A stretch of DNA of 64,000 nt from Acidobacteriota bacterium. Lineage in GTDB: Bacteria > Acidobacteriota > Terriglobia > Acidiferrales > UBA7541. Location: positions 221,101 through 285,100 of the forward strand of contig JABCZN010000003.1 of assembly GCA_013289665.1 (NCBI GenBank), written 5' to 3'. Each line of letters begins with the position of its first letter. The first letter of the stretch is position 1. The translations under genes were made by a program, and so were the position numbers. Below, in pieces: positions 46,344 through 55,570 of the stretch. Below the pieces are notes generated by a model. That model was not told where the DNA came from. It saw nothing but the letters and a program-made list of their open reading frames with translations, and ran no database searches.

Positions 46344-47633
46344 ATGGAAAATTCCACCGCACAACCCTTGTCCGATCTGAGTGCAGCGCAAAAAACTCAG
46401 ACCGGAGCATTGATCACCCTGACCTCCCTCTTTTTCATGTGGGGGTTTGTCACCGTGCTGAATGACATCGTCTCCCCCCACCTGCAGTCCATTTTAGACC
46501 TGAGTTACAAGCAGGCGAGCCTCGTACAGGTGGCCTTCTTTTTTGCGTACTTCCTTTTTGCCATCCCGGCGGCAAAATTGATCGACGCCACCAGTTACAA
46601 AACCTCGATCGTAGTCGGGCTCCTTACCATGGGAGTGGGCGCGTTCTTGTTCATCCCGGCAGCGAGCGCAGCCTCCTACAATCTATTCCTTGGCGCGCTG
46701 GTGGTGCTGGCAGCGGGCATCACTGTCCTCCAGGTCGCCGCCAATCCGTATATAGCCGTTCTCGGTCCGTCCAAAACCGCTTCCAGTCGCTTGAACCTCA
46801 CGCAGGCCTTCAATTCTTTGGGCACCACGATCGGCCCCTGGATCGGCGGCATTTTCATTCTCACGGCCACCGCAAAGAGCAGCGCTGAGCTCAAGCTGCT
46901 ATCCGCGCCAGCCCTCCAGGCTTACAAGGTAGAGCAAGCCTCCTCCGTCAAGACGCCTTACCTCTTCATCGGCCTGCTGCTCGTCGCGCTTGCAGTAGTC
47001 ATCTATTTCCTTCGCTTGCCCTCGATCCCGGAAGCGCAAAGGAAAGGCCACACCCCCGCCGTCAGCTTGTGGAAGTATCGCCACCTCACCCTTGGAGTTG
47101 TGGGGATTTTCCTCTACGTCGGCGCGGAAGTCGCCATCGGGACTTTCTTGATCAAATATTTTCAGTTGCATGAGATTGGGAATCTTCCGGAAGCGCAGGG
47201 CGCCCGGCTTGTCTCCTATTACTGGGGAGGCGCGATGATCGGGCGATTCATCGGCTCCGCGATCCTGCAAAAAGTGAAGACCGGAACCGTGCTGGGCGTC
47301 GCCGCGTTTTCTGCGAGCGCCCTCGTACTCACCTCGATGCTCACCACCGGCCACCTCGCCATGGCCAGCATCATCCTGGTGGGCTTCGTCAACTCCATCA
47401 TGTTCCCCAGCATCTTCACCCTCGGCATTGCCGATCTCGGCCCGCTTACCGGCGACGGCTCCGGCCTCCTCATCATGGCCATCGTGGGAGGCGCGATCAT
47501 CCCGTTCCTGTTCGGCGCTCTGGCGGACATGCCCGCCGTCGGGCTGCACCACGCCTTCATCCTGCCCATCTTCTGCTACCTCTATATTGCCTACTACGGC
47601 CTAAGCGGCTCCCGCCCCCGCCAGACTCAATGA
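46344..47633 (+). CDS. fucP: FucP-type sugar MFS transporter
   Basis: A 429-residue inner-membrane major facilitator with 12 membrane segments, of the fucose/galactose/glucose:H+ symporter branch. Typical elements are FFMWGFVTVLNDIVSPHLQ in TM1, QVAANPYIAVLGPSKTASSRLNLTQAFNSLGTTIGP and FAYFLFAIPAAKLIDATSYK. It stands alone after the TonB receptor and propeller genes. It would bring a monosaccharide liberated in the periplasm into the cell. The sugar cannot be named from sequence; the gene symbol reflects family resemblance. Confidence 0.88.
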   Translation: MENSTAQPLSDLSAAQKTQTGALITLTSLFFMWGFVTVLNDIVSPHLQSILDLSYKQASLVQVAFFFAYFLFAIPAAKLIDATSYKTSIVVGLLTMGVGAFLFIPAASAASYNLFLGALVVLAAGITVLQVAANPYIAVLGPSKTASSRLNLTQAFNSLGTTIGPWIGGIFILTATAKSSAELKLLSAPALQAYKVEQASSVKTPYLFIGLLLVALAVVIYFLRLPSIPEAQRKGHTPAVSLWKYRHLTLGVVGIFLYVGAEVAIGTFLIKYFQLHEIGNLPEAQGARLVSYYWGGAMIGRFIGSAILQKVKTGTVLGVAAFSASALVLTSMLTTGHLAMASIILVGFVNSIMFPSIFTLGIADLGPLTGDGSGLLIMAIVGGAIIPFLFGALADMPAVGLHHAFILPIFCYLYIAYYGLSGSRPRQTQ

Positions 47634-47795
47634 ATCTGCTGGCCGATCAGTAATTCCTGACGCGCATCTCTCGCAAACCAGCATCTTTGGCCACGAAACC
47701 AGAATTGGAAAATCCGGCAAGGATGCCCGAAGGACCTCAACTTGGACGCATTCAAGGCTCAAGCGGGCTGGGGGAGATCCAGCCCTTCCGCACAC

Positions 47796-47825
47796 AAAAA
47801 AAAGGGCAGGACGCTAGTCCTGCCC
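47796..47825 (-). terminator. Rho-independent terminator of the small secreted protein gene
   Basis: Minus-strand reading: GGGCAGGAC-TAGC-GTCCTGCCC then eight T (47803-47796). It lies 28 bp beyond the stop at 47854. A perfect 9-bp stem and T8 make it a strong terminator. Confidence 0.92.
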
Positions 47826-47853
47826 CGAACCGTTTTTCAAAATATTGCGCGTC

Positions 47854-48174
47854 TTACTTCGCCATCTCCAGGCCGCTCAGCTTCAGGTTGTCCCCGTCCA
47901 CGCTTCCCTTCACGGTGACGTGATGCCCGGCGTGGGCCGCAACCTTGTCCTGCGCGTCAATGGCGTAGACCTTGTGGTCCGCATCGTTGACGAAGACATA
48001 CTTCGCGCCTTTTTCCTTCACGCACTTCGCGGCGCATTCCGCGTGCTTGTCGTTTGCGCCTTTGGCGCCGCAGGCGCTGTCGGAAATATATCCCGTCCAG
48101 CTGCCGTCAGCTCCCAAAGTGAGGACCGCCGTACAAAGAGTGAGTGCTAAACCTGCTGCGAATTTAACTTTCAT
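47854..48174 (-). CDS. Small secreted protein resembling the N-terminal domain of the predicted selenoprotein
   Basis: A 106-residue protein with a signal peptide (about residues 1-21). The mature part starts GSWTGYISDSACG and continues with cysteine pairs (AECAAKC) and QDKVAAHAGHHVTVKGSVDGDN. The order SWxG, SAC, EC, GAK, QDKV, G..VT..G matches residues about 36-117 of the predicted selenoprotein at 27506-28825. The ATG at 48174 has AGGAGGGGG upstream; earlier in-frame starts lack one. It has its own terminator, so it is probably monocistronic. Function unknown; a small extracytoplasmic domain with conserved Cys is likely. Confidence 0.75.
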   Translation of the reverse strand: MKVKFAAGLALTLCTAVLTLGADGSWTGYISDSACGAKGANDKHAECAAKCVKEKGAKYVFVNDADHKVYAIDAQDKVAAHAGHHVTVKGSVDGDNLKLSGLEMAK

Positions 48175-48293
48175 GTCTATCCCCCTCCTGAAATTCAACT
48201 TACCATTCATCCCCGTCAGGGCGCCCTTTAGGGTGTCACAACTCTCAGTCACATGTCTAGCGAGATTGGATCGAGCCCGGCTCGCTTGAATAC

Positions 48294-48322
48294 AAAAAGG
48301 GAGGATTCTCTCTGATCCTCCC
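48294..48322 (-). terminator. Rho-independent terminator downstream of the coiled-coil protein gene
   Basis: Minus-strand reading: GGGAGGAT, 8-nt loop, ATCCTCCC, then TTTTT. It lies 48 bp after the stop at 48370. A smaller palindrome AGCCAG-AGCTCC-CTGGCT (48343-48360) lies between them. Confidence 0.82.
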
Positions 48323-48369
48323 TCTTGCTTGTGCTCTTGAGGAGCCAGAGCTCCCTGGCTGGCAGAAAC

Positions 48370-49209
48370 TTACTGCCCTGAGGTGTTTGTCGCGGCCGTC
48401 GCCGCGCCCGCGGACTTTGGCGTCGACAGATAACCCGTAATCTGGTTCTTGTTCACGTCGAACACCACGATTTCAAACGGGGAGTTGCGTCCCGTTCCCT
48501 TCACGTAGAACTGCACCGGTTCGCCCGCCGTCCGGTCCTTCTTCTCGATGGACTTGTCGTCGGCAAGCACCGTGATCGTGTACTTCGACTTCTTGGAGTC
48601 GGTTTTGTTCAGCGCGATGGCCACCGGCCCAACATGCTGCGGGGTCTTGGCCCTCTGGATGGTGAATTCGAAATAGTTCCGGTCGCCCCGGCGCTTCAGT
48701 TCATCGAGGTCGTCGTGGTTGCGCGCGATCAAGCCGCTCATCACGCCCATGTCGCCCGTGGCGCGATCGAGCTTGCCCTTCGTTTCATCGAGGTCATTCT
48801 TCACGCCTGTAACGTCGCCGCTCAGCTTGTTCACATCCTCGATGTTCGCTTTTGTGCCGAGCTGCGTGTTCACTTCGGAAAGCTTCTTGTTGTAGGCCAC
48901 AACCGAAGACTTGGTTATCTTCCGCGCGCGGTCAAGCTCTTCCTGCGTTACATTCAATTTGTTGGTCACGACTTTCAAGTCGCTCTGAAGTTGCTGGTTT
49001 TCATCGTCGGTCTTCGCCAGGCGTTGCAGCAGTGCGTCCGTCTGTTGCTTGATCGAGGTCTGCACGCTTTGCTCGGTCGCTTTCCCCTGATTGAGGGCGC
49101 TCCAGCCTATTCCAATCGCAAGTAGGGAGGTCGCCCCCAATGCCGCAATGGCCAGGCCTACCCACCGGGGTGCCGCTGCCTGCGTCGTGGTTTCCTGAAA
49201 CTCGCTCAT
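48370..49209 (-). CDS. Membrane-anchored coiled-coil protein of unknown function
   Basis: A 279-residue protein: short N-terminal tail, one membrane segment (WVGLAIAALGATSLLAIGIGW, residues about 16-36), then a long coiled coil (about 42-170, heptad-rich, with GDVTGVKNDLDETKGKLDRATGDMG), and a C-terminal beta-rich domain (about 175-265, YFEFTIQRAKTPQHVGPVAIAL). A Thr/Ala-rich tail ends it. AAAGGAG precedes the ATG. The topology suggests an extracytoplasmic rod holding a small globular domain away from the membrane. No family could be named. Its own terminator follows. Confidence 0.7.
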   Translation of the reverse strand: MSEFQETTTQAAAPRWVGLAIAALGATSLLAIGIGWSALNQGKATEQSVQTSIKQQTDALLQRLAKTDDENQQLQSDLKVVTNKLNVTQEELDRARKITKSSVVAYNKKLSEVNTQLGTKANIEDVNKLSGDVTGVKNDLDETKGKLDRATGDMGVMSGLIARNHDDLDELKRRGDRNYFEFTIQRAKTPQHVGPVAIALNKTDSKKSKYTITVLADDKSIEKKDRTAGEPVQFYVKGTGRNSPFEIVVFDVNKNQITGYLSTPKSAGAATAATNTSGQ

Positions 49210-49460
49210 GTACGTCGTCTCCTTTTATCGGCGGTCCCGCCGCTTGCCAGAGTAGATGGGCACTCCCAGAACCAAAGTTCCGCCCCACCCGGAAAGGCTC
49301 ATAAGCCGCTCAAGGAGAATGAGTTAAGGTTCGCTGCGGGGCGAGTCCAAGGATTGCTGAAAAAGTTCTAGTACCAGTAAAGATTACAGATTCACGAGGG
49401 CAAGCGCAATTTTTACAGAAGTGTCAATCCGGCAAATCCTGTAATCCCGGCTCAGGTCAA
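49210..49460. other. Intergenic stretch without a recognised gene
   Basis: No open reading frame or RNA signal was found. It is the upstream region of the coiled-coil protein gene on the minus strand, and the region beyond the terminator of the zf-HC2 gene. The rest of the 325-bp gap is the terminator at 49461-49499 and a short spacer. Confidence 0.5.
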
Positions 49461-49499
49461 AACAAAATCGGGCATGATGGCGATCGCCTGTCATGCCCG
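49461..49499 (-). terminator. Rho-independent terminator of the zf-HC2 gene
   Basis: CGGGCATGA (49469-49477) pairs with TCATGCCCG (49491-49499); between them lies the small palindrome GGCGATCGCC. On the minus strand the stem is followed by ATTTTGTTTT. It starts 36 bp after the stop at 49535. Confidence 0.75.
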
Positions 49500-49534
49500 T
49501 AAACATATAAAATATAATGACTTGCTTCTAGAGC

Positions 49535-49726
49535 TCAAGCAGCCTGGGAGTCAGAAACCGGCTTCGGCAGGCCAAAATAGCGATCGAGAGTCGTTGTCGC
49601 CGCGTCCAGAACCAGGCGGCAATCCGAGCAGCCAGAGAGATGGTGCTCAATTTCTCCCTGTACGCCAGGTGAAAGTTTTCCCTCTAAATACATGCAGATC
49701 AAATGGATAGTGTCTCGGCAGCTCAT
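49535..49726 (-). CDS. Small zf-HC2 (anti-sigma-factor-like zinc finger) protein
   Basis: A 63-residue protein with the putative zinc-binding pattern H-x3-C-x2-C (H29, C33, C36 in HHLSGCSDC). This is the N-terminal zinc-finger motif of many anti-sigma factors. There is no membrane segment and no sigma-factor gene beside it, so it may be a standalone cytoplasmic anti-sigma-like or redox-sensing module. GGGGGG lies 6 nt before the ATG. Its own terminator follows, suggesting an independent transcript. Confidence 0.7.
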   Translation of the reverse strand: MSCRDTIHLICMYLEGKLSPGVQGEIEHHLSGCSDCRLVLDAATTTLDRYFGLPKPVSDSQAA

Positions 49727-49944
49727 ACGATTTCCCCCCAGTCCTGCCCCAATCCCCCCGGACTGGTGCAGCTAACAGTGCACCTCTCTCGCCAAACCTG
49801 GCGCTCGCGCCATGGATCCCTTAAGTATCTTGTTGTTAATATTTTAGACCAATCCAGGCCCTTCCGCCAGTTGCCCCCGGGAAAGCGTCCGGGAAAACTT
49901 TACCCCGCTTTGGATGCTCCAATGCCAATCTCTGGCTATGCCCA

Positions 49945-50811
49945 TTATCCGAGAGGCGTAGGAACGATCTGTTTTAGAGCCGCGATGCGATCTTCGAGCG
50001 GCGGGTGGGTGCTGAGGAGTGAGGAAACTGTGCCGCTGCCGAACATCGGTTTCACGATGCACAGGGCAGAAGTGCTCGGCGAAATCGCCGTGGTCGGGAT
50101 CCGGCGGTTATAGGCTCCGAGCTTTTCGAGCGCGCTGATCAGTCCCTGCGGCTGCCCCACCATTCGCGCCCCGGTCGCATCCGCCGCGTACTCGCGCGTG
50201 CGCGACAGGAACAACTGCAATAGCAGCGCCGCAAACGGCGCCAGGAAAATCATCAACAGTCCGGCGAGCCCACCGCCTCCGCGGTCGTCATCCCGGTCCC
50301 TTCCGCCTCCCCCGAAAATCATGGCCCACTGTCCCATCTGCGCCAGGTAGGTAATCGCACCCGCAATTGTCGCCGCAATCGAACTGACCAGGATGTCGTA
50401 ATTTCTCACATGCGAAAGCTCATGCGCGATCACCCCTTCCAGTTCATCGTCATTCATGATCTCGAGCAACCCCTCTGTCACGGCCACCGAAGCATGACGC
50501 GGGTTCCGGCCGGTCGCAAAAGCGTTCGGCGCCATGTCCGGAACTACGTAGAGCTCGGGCACCGGAATGTTCGCTTTCCCGGCCAGCCGCTCCATCACGT
50601 CATACAAGCGCGGCAGTTGCTCGCGCGAAACCGGTTTCGCCCCGCTCGACCCCAGCGCAATTCTGTCGGAAAAAAAATACGAAACGAAATTCATCACCAC
50701 GGCAATTCCCAGCGCGATTTGCATGCCGCTGCGTCCGCCGATCGCGCCGCCCGCCACCACCAGCACCACCGTCAGCAGAACCAGAATCACACCAGTCCGC
50801 AAAACTTTCAT
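49945..50811 (-). CDS. htpX: Zinc metalloprotease HtpX
   Basis: A 288-residue M48-family membrane protease with two N-terminal membrane segments (about residues 5-22 and 30-48). The catalytic zinc motif HELSH is at 130-134, with a further ligand glutamate in the EYAADATG stretch (near 211). A second hydrophobic pair lies at about 145-200. HtpX degrades misfolded inner-membrane proteins. It lies 111 bp downstream of clpB on the same strand, a combined protein-quality-control unit, although a separate promoter is possible. Confidence 0.93.
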   Translation of the reverse strand: MKVLRTGVILVLLTVVLVVAGGAIGGRSGMQIALGIAVVMNFVSYFFSDRIALGSSGAKPVSREQLPRLYDVMERLAGKANIPVPELYVVPDMAPNAFATGRNPRHASVAVTEGLLEIMNDDELEGVIAHELSHVRNYDILVSSIAATIAGAITYLAQMGQWAMIFGGGGRDRDDDRGGGGLAGLLMIFLAPFAALLLQLFLSRTREYAADATGARMVGQPQGLISALEKLGAYNRRIPTTAISPSTSALCIVKPMFGSGTVSSLLSTHPPLEDRIAALKQIVPTPLG

Positions 50812-50921
50812 GGGGTTGTAGCCTTCCTCTTTGAATACGCATCAACACGCGCGAAATTTCACTCAGCTCGGGGGCGCCGGAGAGTCAACGCTCGCCCCGG
50901 GCCCCGCCTGCTAAACCGTTG

Positions 50922-53546
50922 TTATTTCCTTGCCGCTGCCGCCGGCTGTTTCGGCCGTACGCGCTCGAATTTCATGGCCTCCCTCTGGCCATCGCGATCG
51001 ACGATCACGCGGTCCGCCGGCAACACTTTCCCTTCGAGGATTTCGAGCGCCAGCGGATCTTGAATCAGTCGCTGGATCGTCCGCCGCAGCGGCCGCGCCC
51101 CATACGCGGGGTCGTACCCCTCGCGCAGCAGCACCTCGGTCGCGGCAGGAGTGATCTCCAGGGTAATCTGCCGTTCCGCCAGCAGCTTTTCCACGCCCTT
51201 CAGCAGCATCCCGACGATCTTCGCCAGTTGCTCCTTTCCAAGCGGATTGAAAATCACGATCTCGTCAATCCGGTTGATGAACTCCGGCCGGAACGCCGTC
51301 CGCAACGCTTCCATCGCTTCCTTGCGCGCCCGCTCCGGATCTTTTTCCGACAACTCAAAAATCGCCGTCGACCCCACGTTGCTCGTCATCACCAGCACCG
51401 TATGCCGGAAATCCACGGTGCGGCCCTTGCCGTCCGTCAGCCGTCCGTCCTCCAGAATCTGCAGCAGCACGTTGAACACGTCCGGGTGCGCCTTCTCAAT
51501 CTCGTCGAACAAAATCACCGAGTACGGATGCCGCCGCACCTGTTCTGTCAACTGCCCGCCCTCCTCATAACCCACATACCCCGGAGGCGCCCCGATCAGC
51601 CGCGAAACGCTGTGCTTCTCCATGTATTCCGACATATCAATCCGGATCATCAGCTTTTCGTCGTCGAACAAAAATTCCGCCAGCGCCCGCGCCAACTCCG
51701 TCTTTCCGACGCCCGTCGGCCCCAGAAAAATAAACGAACCGATCGGCCGTTTGGCATCGGAAAGACCCGCCCGGCTCCGCCGCACTGCGTTCGCCACCCG
51801 CGCCAGCGCATCCTCCTGCCCGACCACCCGCAGCCGCAGCCGCTCTTCCATGTGCACCAGTTTCTGCGCTTCGCCTTCCAGCAATCGTCCCACGGGGATC
51901 CCCGTCCACTTGCTCACCAGCTTCGCGATGTCCTCTTCGTCCACTTCCTCCTTCAGCATCGGAGCGTCTTTTTGCACCGCCAGAAACCGCTCCTGCGCCG
52001 AGTCGAGCTCCCGCTCTGCCTGCGCAATTTTCCCGTACCGGATTTCGGCCACCTTGGCCAGCTCGCCCGCCCGTTCGTAGCGCTCCGCCTCCGCCTTCAA
52101 CTGCTCAATCTGTTCCTTCAACTTCCGGATTTTGCCGATGGCTTCCTTTTCCGCCTGCCACCGCGCCTTGCGCCCGCTTGAATCTTCCTTGAGCTTCGCG
52201 AGTTCCTTCTCGATTTGCTTCCGCCGCTCGACCGAGTGCGCGTCCGTTTCCTTCAGCAGCGCTTGCCGCTCGATTTCCAGCTGCAGGATGCGCCGCTCGA
52301 TTTCATCAATCTCCGTCGGCAGGGAATCAATCTGCATGCGCAAGCTCGCCGCCGCCTCGTCAATCAAATCAATCGCCTTGTCCGGCAGGAACCGGTCGGA
52401 AATGTAGCGATCCGACAGCGTAGCCGCCGCCAGAATCGCGGCGTCCTTGATGCGCACCCCGTGATGCACCTCATACCGCTCCTTCAACCCGCGCAGGATC
52501 GCGATCGTATCCTCCACCGTAGGCTCGGAAACCAGCACCGGCTGAAACCGCCGCTCGAGCGCCGGATCTTTCTCGATATATTTCTTGTATTCATTGAGCG
52601 TAGTCGCGCCGATTGCCCGCAATTCGCCTCGCGCCAGCGCCGGTTTCAGCATGTTGGAGGCATCCATCGCGCCTTCCGCTGCCCCCGCCCCCACCAGCGT
52701 ATGCAATTCATCGATGAACAGAATGATCTGCCCCTCGGCTTCTGAAACTTCCTTCAGCACCGCCTTCAGGCGTTCTTCAAACTCCCCGCGAAACTTCGCG
52801 CCCGCCACCAACGCCGCCATGTCCAGCGCCACAAGCCTCTTCGTCTTCAAAACGTCCGGCACATCGCCGGAGACAATCCGCTGCGCCAGTCCCTCCACAA
52901 TCGCCGTCTTCCCGACCCCAGGCTCGCCAATCAGCACCGGATTGTTCTTCGTGCGCCGCGCCAGAATCTGCATCACGCGCCGAATTTCTTCATCGCGCCC
53001 GATCACCGGGTCCAGCTTCGACCGCCGCGCCAGATCCGTCAGGTCCCGCGCATACTTCTCAAGCGACGCATAAGTCGTCTCCGGATTCTGCGAGGTCACC
53101 CGCTGGCTACCCCGCACGCCTACCAACGCCTGCAGTATCGCTTCATGCGAAGCGCCGTACTTCTTCAGCAACTTTCCTGCCGGGTCTTTGTCGGCCGCGG
53201 CAATTGCCAGGAACAAATGCTCGGTTGAGACGTACTCGTCCTTGAACTTCTGGGCTTCATCAAAAGAGCGTTCCAGCACGTCGTTCAACGCCCGGCTCAA
53301 GTTGTGCTGCCCGAATCCTTCGACCTTCGGCAGCTTGCCGATCTCCCGCCCGACATCCTCGATCAGCAATTCATTCCGAATTCCCAGCCGCGCCAGCAGC
53401 GGCGGCACCACCCCGTCTTTCTGCTCGACCAGCGCCACCAACAGGTGCAGCGGCTCGATCGCCTGGTTTTCATGCCGCGCCGCAATCCCCTCTGACTGCT
53501 GCACCGCCTCCTGGGCTTTCACGGTCATCTTGTCGAAACGCAACAT
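50922..53546 (-). CDS. clpB: ATP-dependent chaperone ClpB
   Basis: An 874-residue Hsp100 disaggregase. Order: Clp N domain (about 1-145), AAA+ domain 1 with Walker A GEPGVGKT (207-214) and [11 protein letters not shown]alker B, the coiled-coil middle domain (about 395-525), AAA+ domain 2 with GPTGVGKT and [14 protein letters not shown], and the C-terminal D2-small domain ([13 protein letters not shown]). It works with DnaK to dissolve aggregates. The ATG has a GAGGAA ribosome-binding site. A -35/-10 pair is at 53699-53727 and a terminator-like hairpin sits in its leader. Confidence 0.96.
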   Translation of the reverse strand: MLRFDKMTVKAQEAVQQSEGIAARHENQAIEPLHLLVALVEQKDGVVPPLLARLGIRNELLIEDVGREIGKLPKVEGFGQHNLSRALNDVLERSFDEAQKFKDEYVSTEHLFLAIAAADKDPAGKLLKKYGASHEAILQALVGVRGSQRVTSQNPETTYASLEKYARDLTDLARRSKLDPVIGRDEEIRRVMQILARRTKNNPVLIGEPGVGKTAIVEGLAQRIVSGDVPDVLKTKRLVALDMAALVAGAKFRGEFEERLKAVLKEVSEAEGQIILFIDELHTLVGAGAAEGAMDASNMLKPALARGELRAIGATTLNEYKKYIEKDPALERRFQPVLVSEPTVEDTIAILRGLKERYEVHHGVRIKDAAILAAATLSDRYISDRFLPDKAIDLIDEAAASLRMQIDSLPTEIDEIERRILQLEIERQALLKETDAHSVERRKQIEKELAKLKEDSSGRKARWQAEKEAIGKIRKLKEQIEQLKAEAERYERAGELAKVAEIRYGKIAQAERELDSAQERFLAVQKDAPMLKEEVDEEDIAKLVSKWTGIPVGRLLEGEAQKLVHMEERLRLRVVGQEDALARVANAVRRSRAGLSDAKRPIGSFIFLGPTGVGKTELARALAEFLFDDEKLMIRIDMSEYMEKHSVSRLIGAPPGYVGYEEGGQLTEQVRRHPYSVILFDEIEKAHPDVFNVLLQILEDGRLTDGKGRTVDFRHTVLVMTSNVGSTAIFELSEKDPERARKEAMEALRTAFRPEFINRIDEIVIFNPLGKEQLAKIVGMLLKGVEKLLAERQITLEITPAATEVLLREGYDPAYGARPLRRTIQRLIQDPLALEILEGKVLPADRVIVDRDGQREAMKFERVRPKQPAAAARK

Positions 53547-53570
53547 AAATTCCTCGCTCGCTCGTTTATG

Positions 53571-53597
53571 AAAAAGGGCTGGCTTGGCAGCCAGCCC
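53571..53597 (-). promoter_or_regulatory. Terminator-like hairpin inside the clpB leader
   Basis: Minus-strand reading: GGGCTGGCT-GCCA-AGCCAGCCC followed by TTTTT, located between the clpB promoter and its start codon (25 nt upstream of the ATG). A second hairpin (CACGGC ... GCCGTG) lies just upstream at about 53610-53629. It may be an attenuator or a temperature-sensitive structure. Confidence 0.6.
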
Positions 53598-53698
53598 CGT
53601 ATGCTAACTCACGGCACAGGACGCCGTGCCCATTCCTTTCAGAGAATTACTTCGCTGCCGCCCTCGGAAAGGGTCGTCCCATGAGCTATGGCAAACGA

Positions 53699-53727
53699 AG
53701 CATATAATCTTAGTGCATCATTGTCAA
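53699..53727 (-). promoter_or_regulatory. Sigma-70-type promoter of clpB
   Basis: TTGACA (53727-53722), a 17-bp spacer, TATGCT (53704-53699). Transcription would start near 53692, about 145 nt before the clpB ATG. No CIRCE-type inverted repeat (TTAGCACTC-N9-GAGTGCTAA) was found here. Confidence 0.7.
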
Positions 53728-53838
53728 GTTCAATCCTGAACCCCATCATACCAGGCTATACCATTTAAATTGTTATGGTTACACACCTGTATTGGCCCCT
53801 GTCTGGCCAGGTTCCCCACCCCGAAAATGGCACATCCC

Positions 53839-53865
53839 TTGCCGTCATTCGGATCTTGCTATAGT
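53839..53865 (+). promoter_or_regulatory. Candidate promoter of queA, near-leaderless
   Basis: TTGCCG (53839-53844), 15-bp spacer, TATAGT (53860-53865). The queA ATG follows 9 nt later, so the transcript would have a leader of only about 0-3 nt; no Shine-Dalgarno is visible. Confidence 0.45.
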
Positions 53866-53874
53866 TAGTCTTGC

Positions 53875-54972
53875 ATGCGTGTCGACGACCTCGATTACCA
53901 CCTTCCGCCAGAACTGATCGCCCAACGCCCGCTCGAGCGCCGCGACGCATCCCGCATGCTAGTCGTCGACCGCGCCACAGGTTACCTTGAAGACGCCCAA
54001 TTTTCAGGGCTCCGGGACTTGCTCACCGGCAACGAACTCATCATCTTCAACAACGCCCGCGTAATTCCCGCGCGACTCGTTGGCAAACGCGCGGGCATTC
54101 ACGCGCAAAAACCCTCCCCGAAAACCGTCCGCGAACACCTCACCGGAAAGGTCGAAGTTTTTCTCACGCGAAAACTGGAAGGAGAAGTCTGGGAAGCCCT
54201 GGTCCGCCCAGGGAAGAAAATGCAGGTAGGCGAACGAGTGCAGTTTGGCATAGGTGAACTCGAAGCAGAAATTCTCCGACGCGGCGAGTCGGGAATTCGC
54301 ACCGTCCGCTTCACGTCGCGGAACAGCCTCTCCGCCGACGAAAATCTCGAAGCCCTCGGCCACGTCCCGCTTCCGCCCTACATCGATCGTCCCGACGATC
54401 CAGCCGATCGGGAGCGTTACCAGACCGTCTATGCCCGCCGCCCCGGCGCAGTCGCCGCCCCCACGGCAGGCCTGCACTTCACTCCGGAAATTCTCGGCAG
54501 CCTGAAAGCTAAAGGCTGCGAACTCTCTGAAGTTACCCTCGACGTCGGCCTCGGCACTTTCCAACCCATCCACACCAAAACGCTTGAAGAACACAAAATT
54601 CACGCCGAAGCCTACGAGATCTCCCCGGAAGTTGCCGAAAAAATCCGCCGCGCCAAGTCCGCGTCCCGTCCGGTCCTGGCCGTCGGCACCACCGTCGTAC
54701 GCGCCCTCGAAGACGCCGCAGCCCGCGCCGCCACCACTCGGACGGGAGACCTGGTCGCCTCCGGCCGCGCCGAAGCCGGAATCTTCCTTCTCCCCGGCCA
54801 CAACTTCTCGGTCGTCGACCAGCTGCTCACAAATTTCCACCTGCCGAAATCCACGCTGCTCGCGCTGGTTTCCGCCTTCGCGGGTCGCGACAAGATCCTC
54901 GAGGCCTACCGCCACGCGGTTGCCGAGCGCTACCGTTTTTATAGTTATGGGGATTCGATGCTGATTCGCTAG
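53875..54972 (+). CDS. queA: S-adenosylmethionine:tRNA ribosyltransferase-isomerase QueA
   Basis: A 365-residue enzyme that transfers the ribosyl part of SAM to preQ1-tRNA to form epoxyqueuosine in the anticodon of Asn, Asp, His and Tyr tRNAs. Signatures: DDLDYHLPPELIAQRPLERRDASRML at the N-terminus, NNARVIPARL, AAPTAGLHFTPEIL and the C-terminal FLLPGHNFSVVDQLLTNFHLPKSTLLALVSAFAG (whole length matches the family). It stands alone on the plus strand, divergent from clpB. It starts with an ATG 9 nt after a -10-like TATAGT, with no ribosome-binding site. Confidence 0.97.
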   Translation: MRVDDLDYHLPPELIAQRPLERRDASRMLVVDRATGYLEDAQFSGLRDLLTGNELIIFNNARVIPARLVGKRAGIHAQKPSPKTVREHLTGKVEVFLTRKLEGEVWEALVRPGKKMQVGERVQFGIGELEAEILRRGESGIRTVRFTSRNSLSADENLEALGHVPLPPYIDRPDDPADRERYQTVYARRPGAVAAPTAGLHFTPEILGSLKAKGCELSEVTLDVGLGTFQPIHTKTLEEHKIHAEAYEISPEVAEKIRRAKSASRPVLAVGTTVVRALEDAAARAATTRTGDLVASGRAEAGIFLLPGHNFSVVDQLLTNFHLPKSTLLALVSAFAGRDKILEAYRHAVAERYRFYSYGDSMLIR

Positions 54973-55165
54973 CGGCGGATCAATGCGGAACAGGAAAACG
55001 GAATCTTCATGCGCAGCGCGGTTATAACCCAAGCCAACTTCTCCCCGGCAGCCATCGCCGGGAACTGCCACTTCCATAGTTCGACGGAAAGGAGAACGAG
55101 CAGGGAAGCTGCCACCAGAGACAGCTCCCCTCGCATCGGGTCAGGAAAGTTCACGGGCGCTTCCC

Positions 55166-55498
55166 TTACTCGGAGAGAATAAAAACCTGTGCTTTGCCTT
55201 CGAAGCGCAGTTCCAGCACGCGGCCGTCTTCGTTTGAAACAATCACCGTGTAGGGTGACTTCTGGCTGCGGTCTTCCCACCGTCCGGCGGATTCCGCGAT
55301 CACTTTCCTGCCATTCAGAAGCGTGATGTGGTTGTCGTCGATCATCGCGCGATAGTCGCCGGCCTTCACATCCACTTTGCCAAACTTTACCGGGTGGGGA
55401 ACTGCCAGTGACTTTGCTACCGGCTTGGCGAACAAGGGAACCGTGATCGCCAGAGCCGCGGCGAGTGCCAGACTGCGAACCAAGGTATTGCTTTTCAT
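55166..55498 (-). CDS. Small secreted protein of unknown function
   Basis: A 110-residue protein with a signal peptide (residues about 1-25, MKSNTLVRSLALAAALAITV, cleaved near LFAKP). The mature part is beta-rich: HPVKFGKVDVKAGDYRAMID, ITLLNGRKVIAESAGRWED and VIVSNEDGRVLELRFEGKAQVFIL. The ATG at 55498 is preceded by AAAGGAA. The KxGxYxxxxDxxxxTLxNGKxVxxxxGxWxxR layout is common in acidobacterial secreted proteins, but no function was recognised. Confidence 0.7.
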   Translation of the reverse strand: MKSNTLVRSLALAAALAITVPLFAKPVAKSLAVPHPVKFGKVDVKAGDYRAMIDDNHITLLNGRKVIAESAGRWEDRSQKSPYTVIVSNEDGRVLELRFEGKAQVFILSE

Positions 55499-55570
55499 GT
55501 GGGTCTTTCCTTTCAAGGAGCGAGTCAACCGGGACTTGTTCAAAACGGAAGGAGTATTGACACACAGGCA

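Noticed and set aside
53547..53874. CIRCE or HAIR heat-shock operator before clpB
   Set aside because: Neither TTAGCACTC-N9-GAGTGCTAA nor the HspR-type repeat is present; only a sigma-70-type promoter and hairpins are visible.
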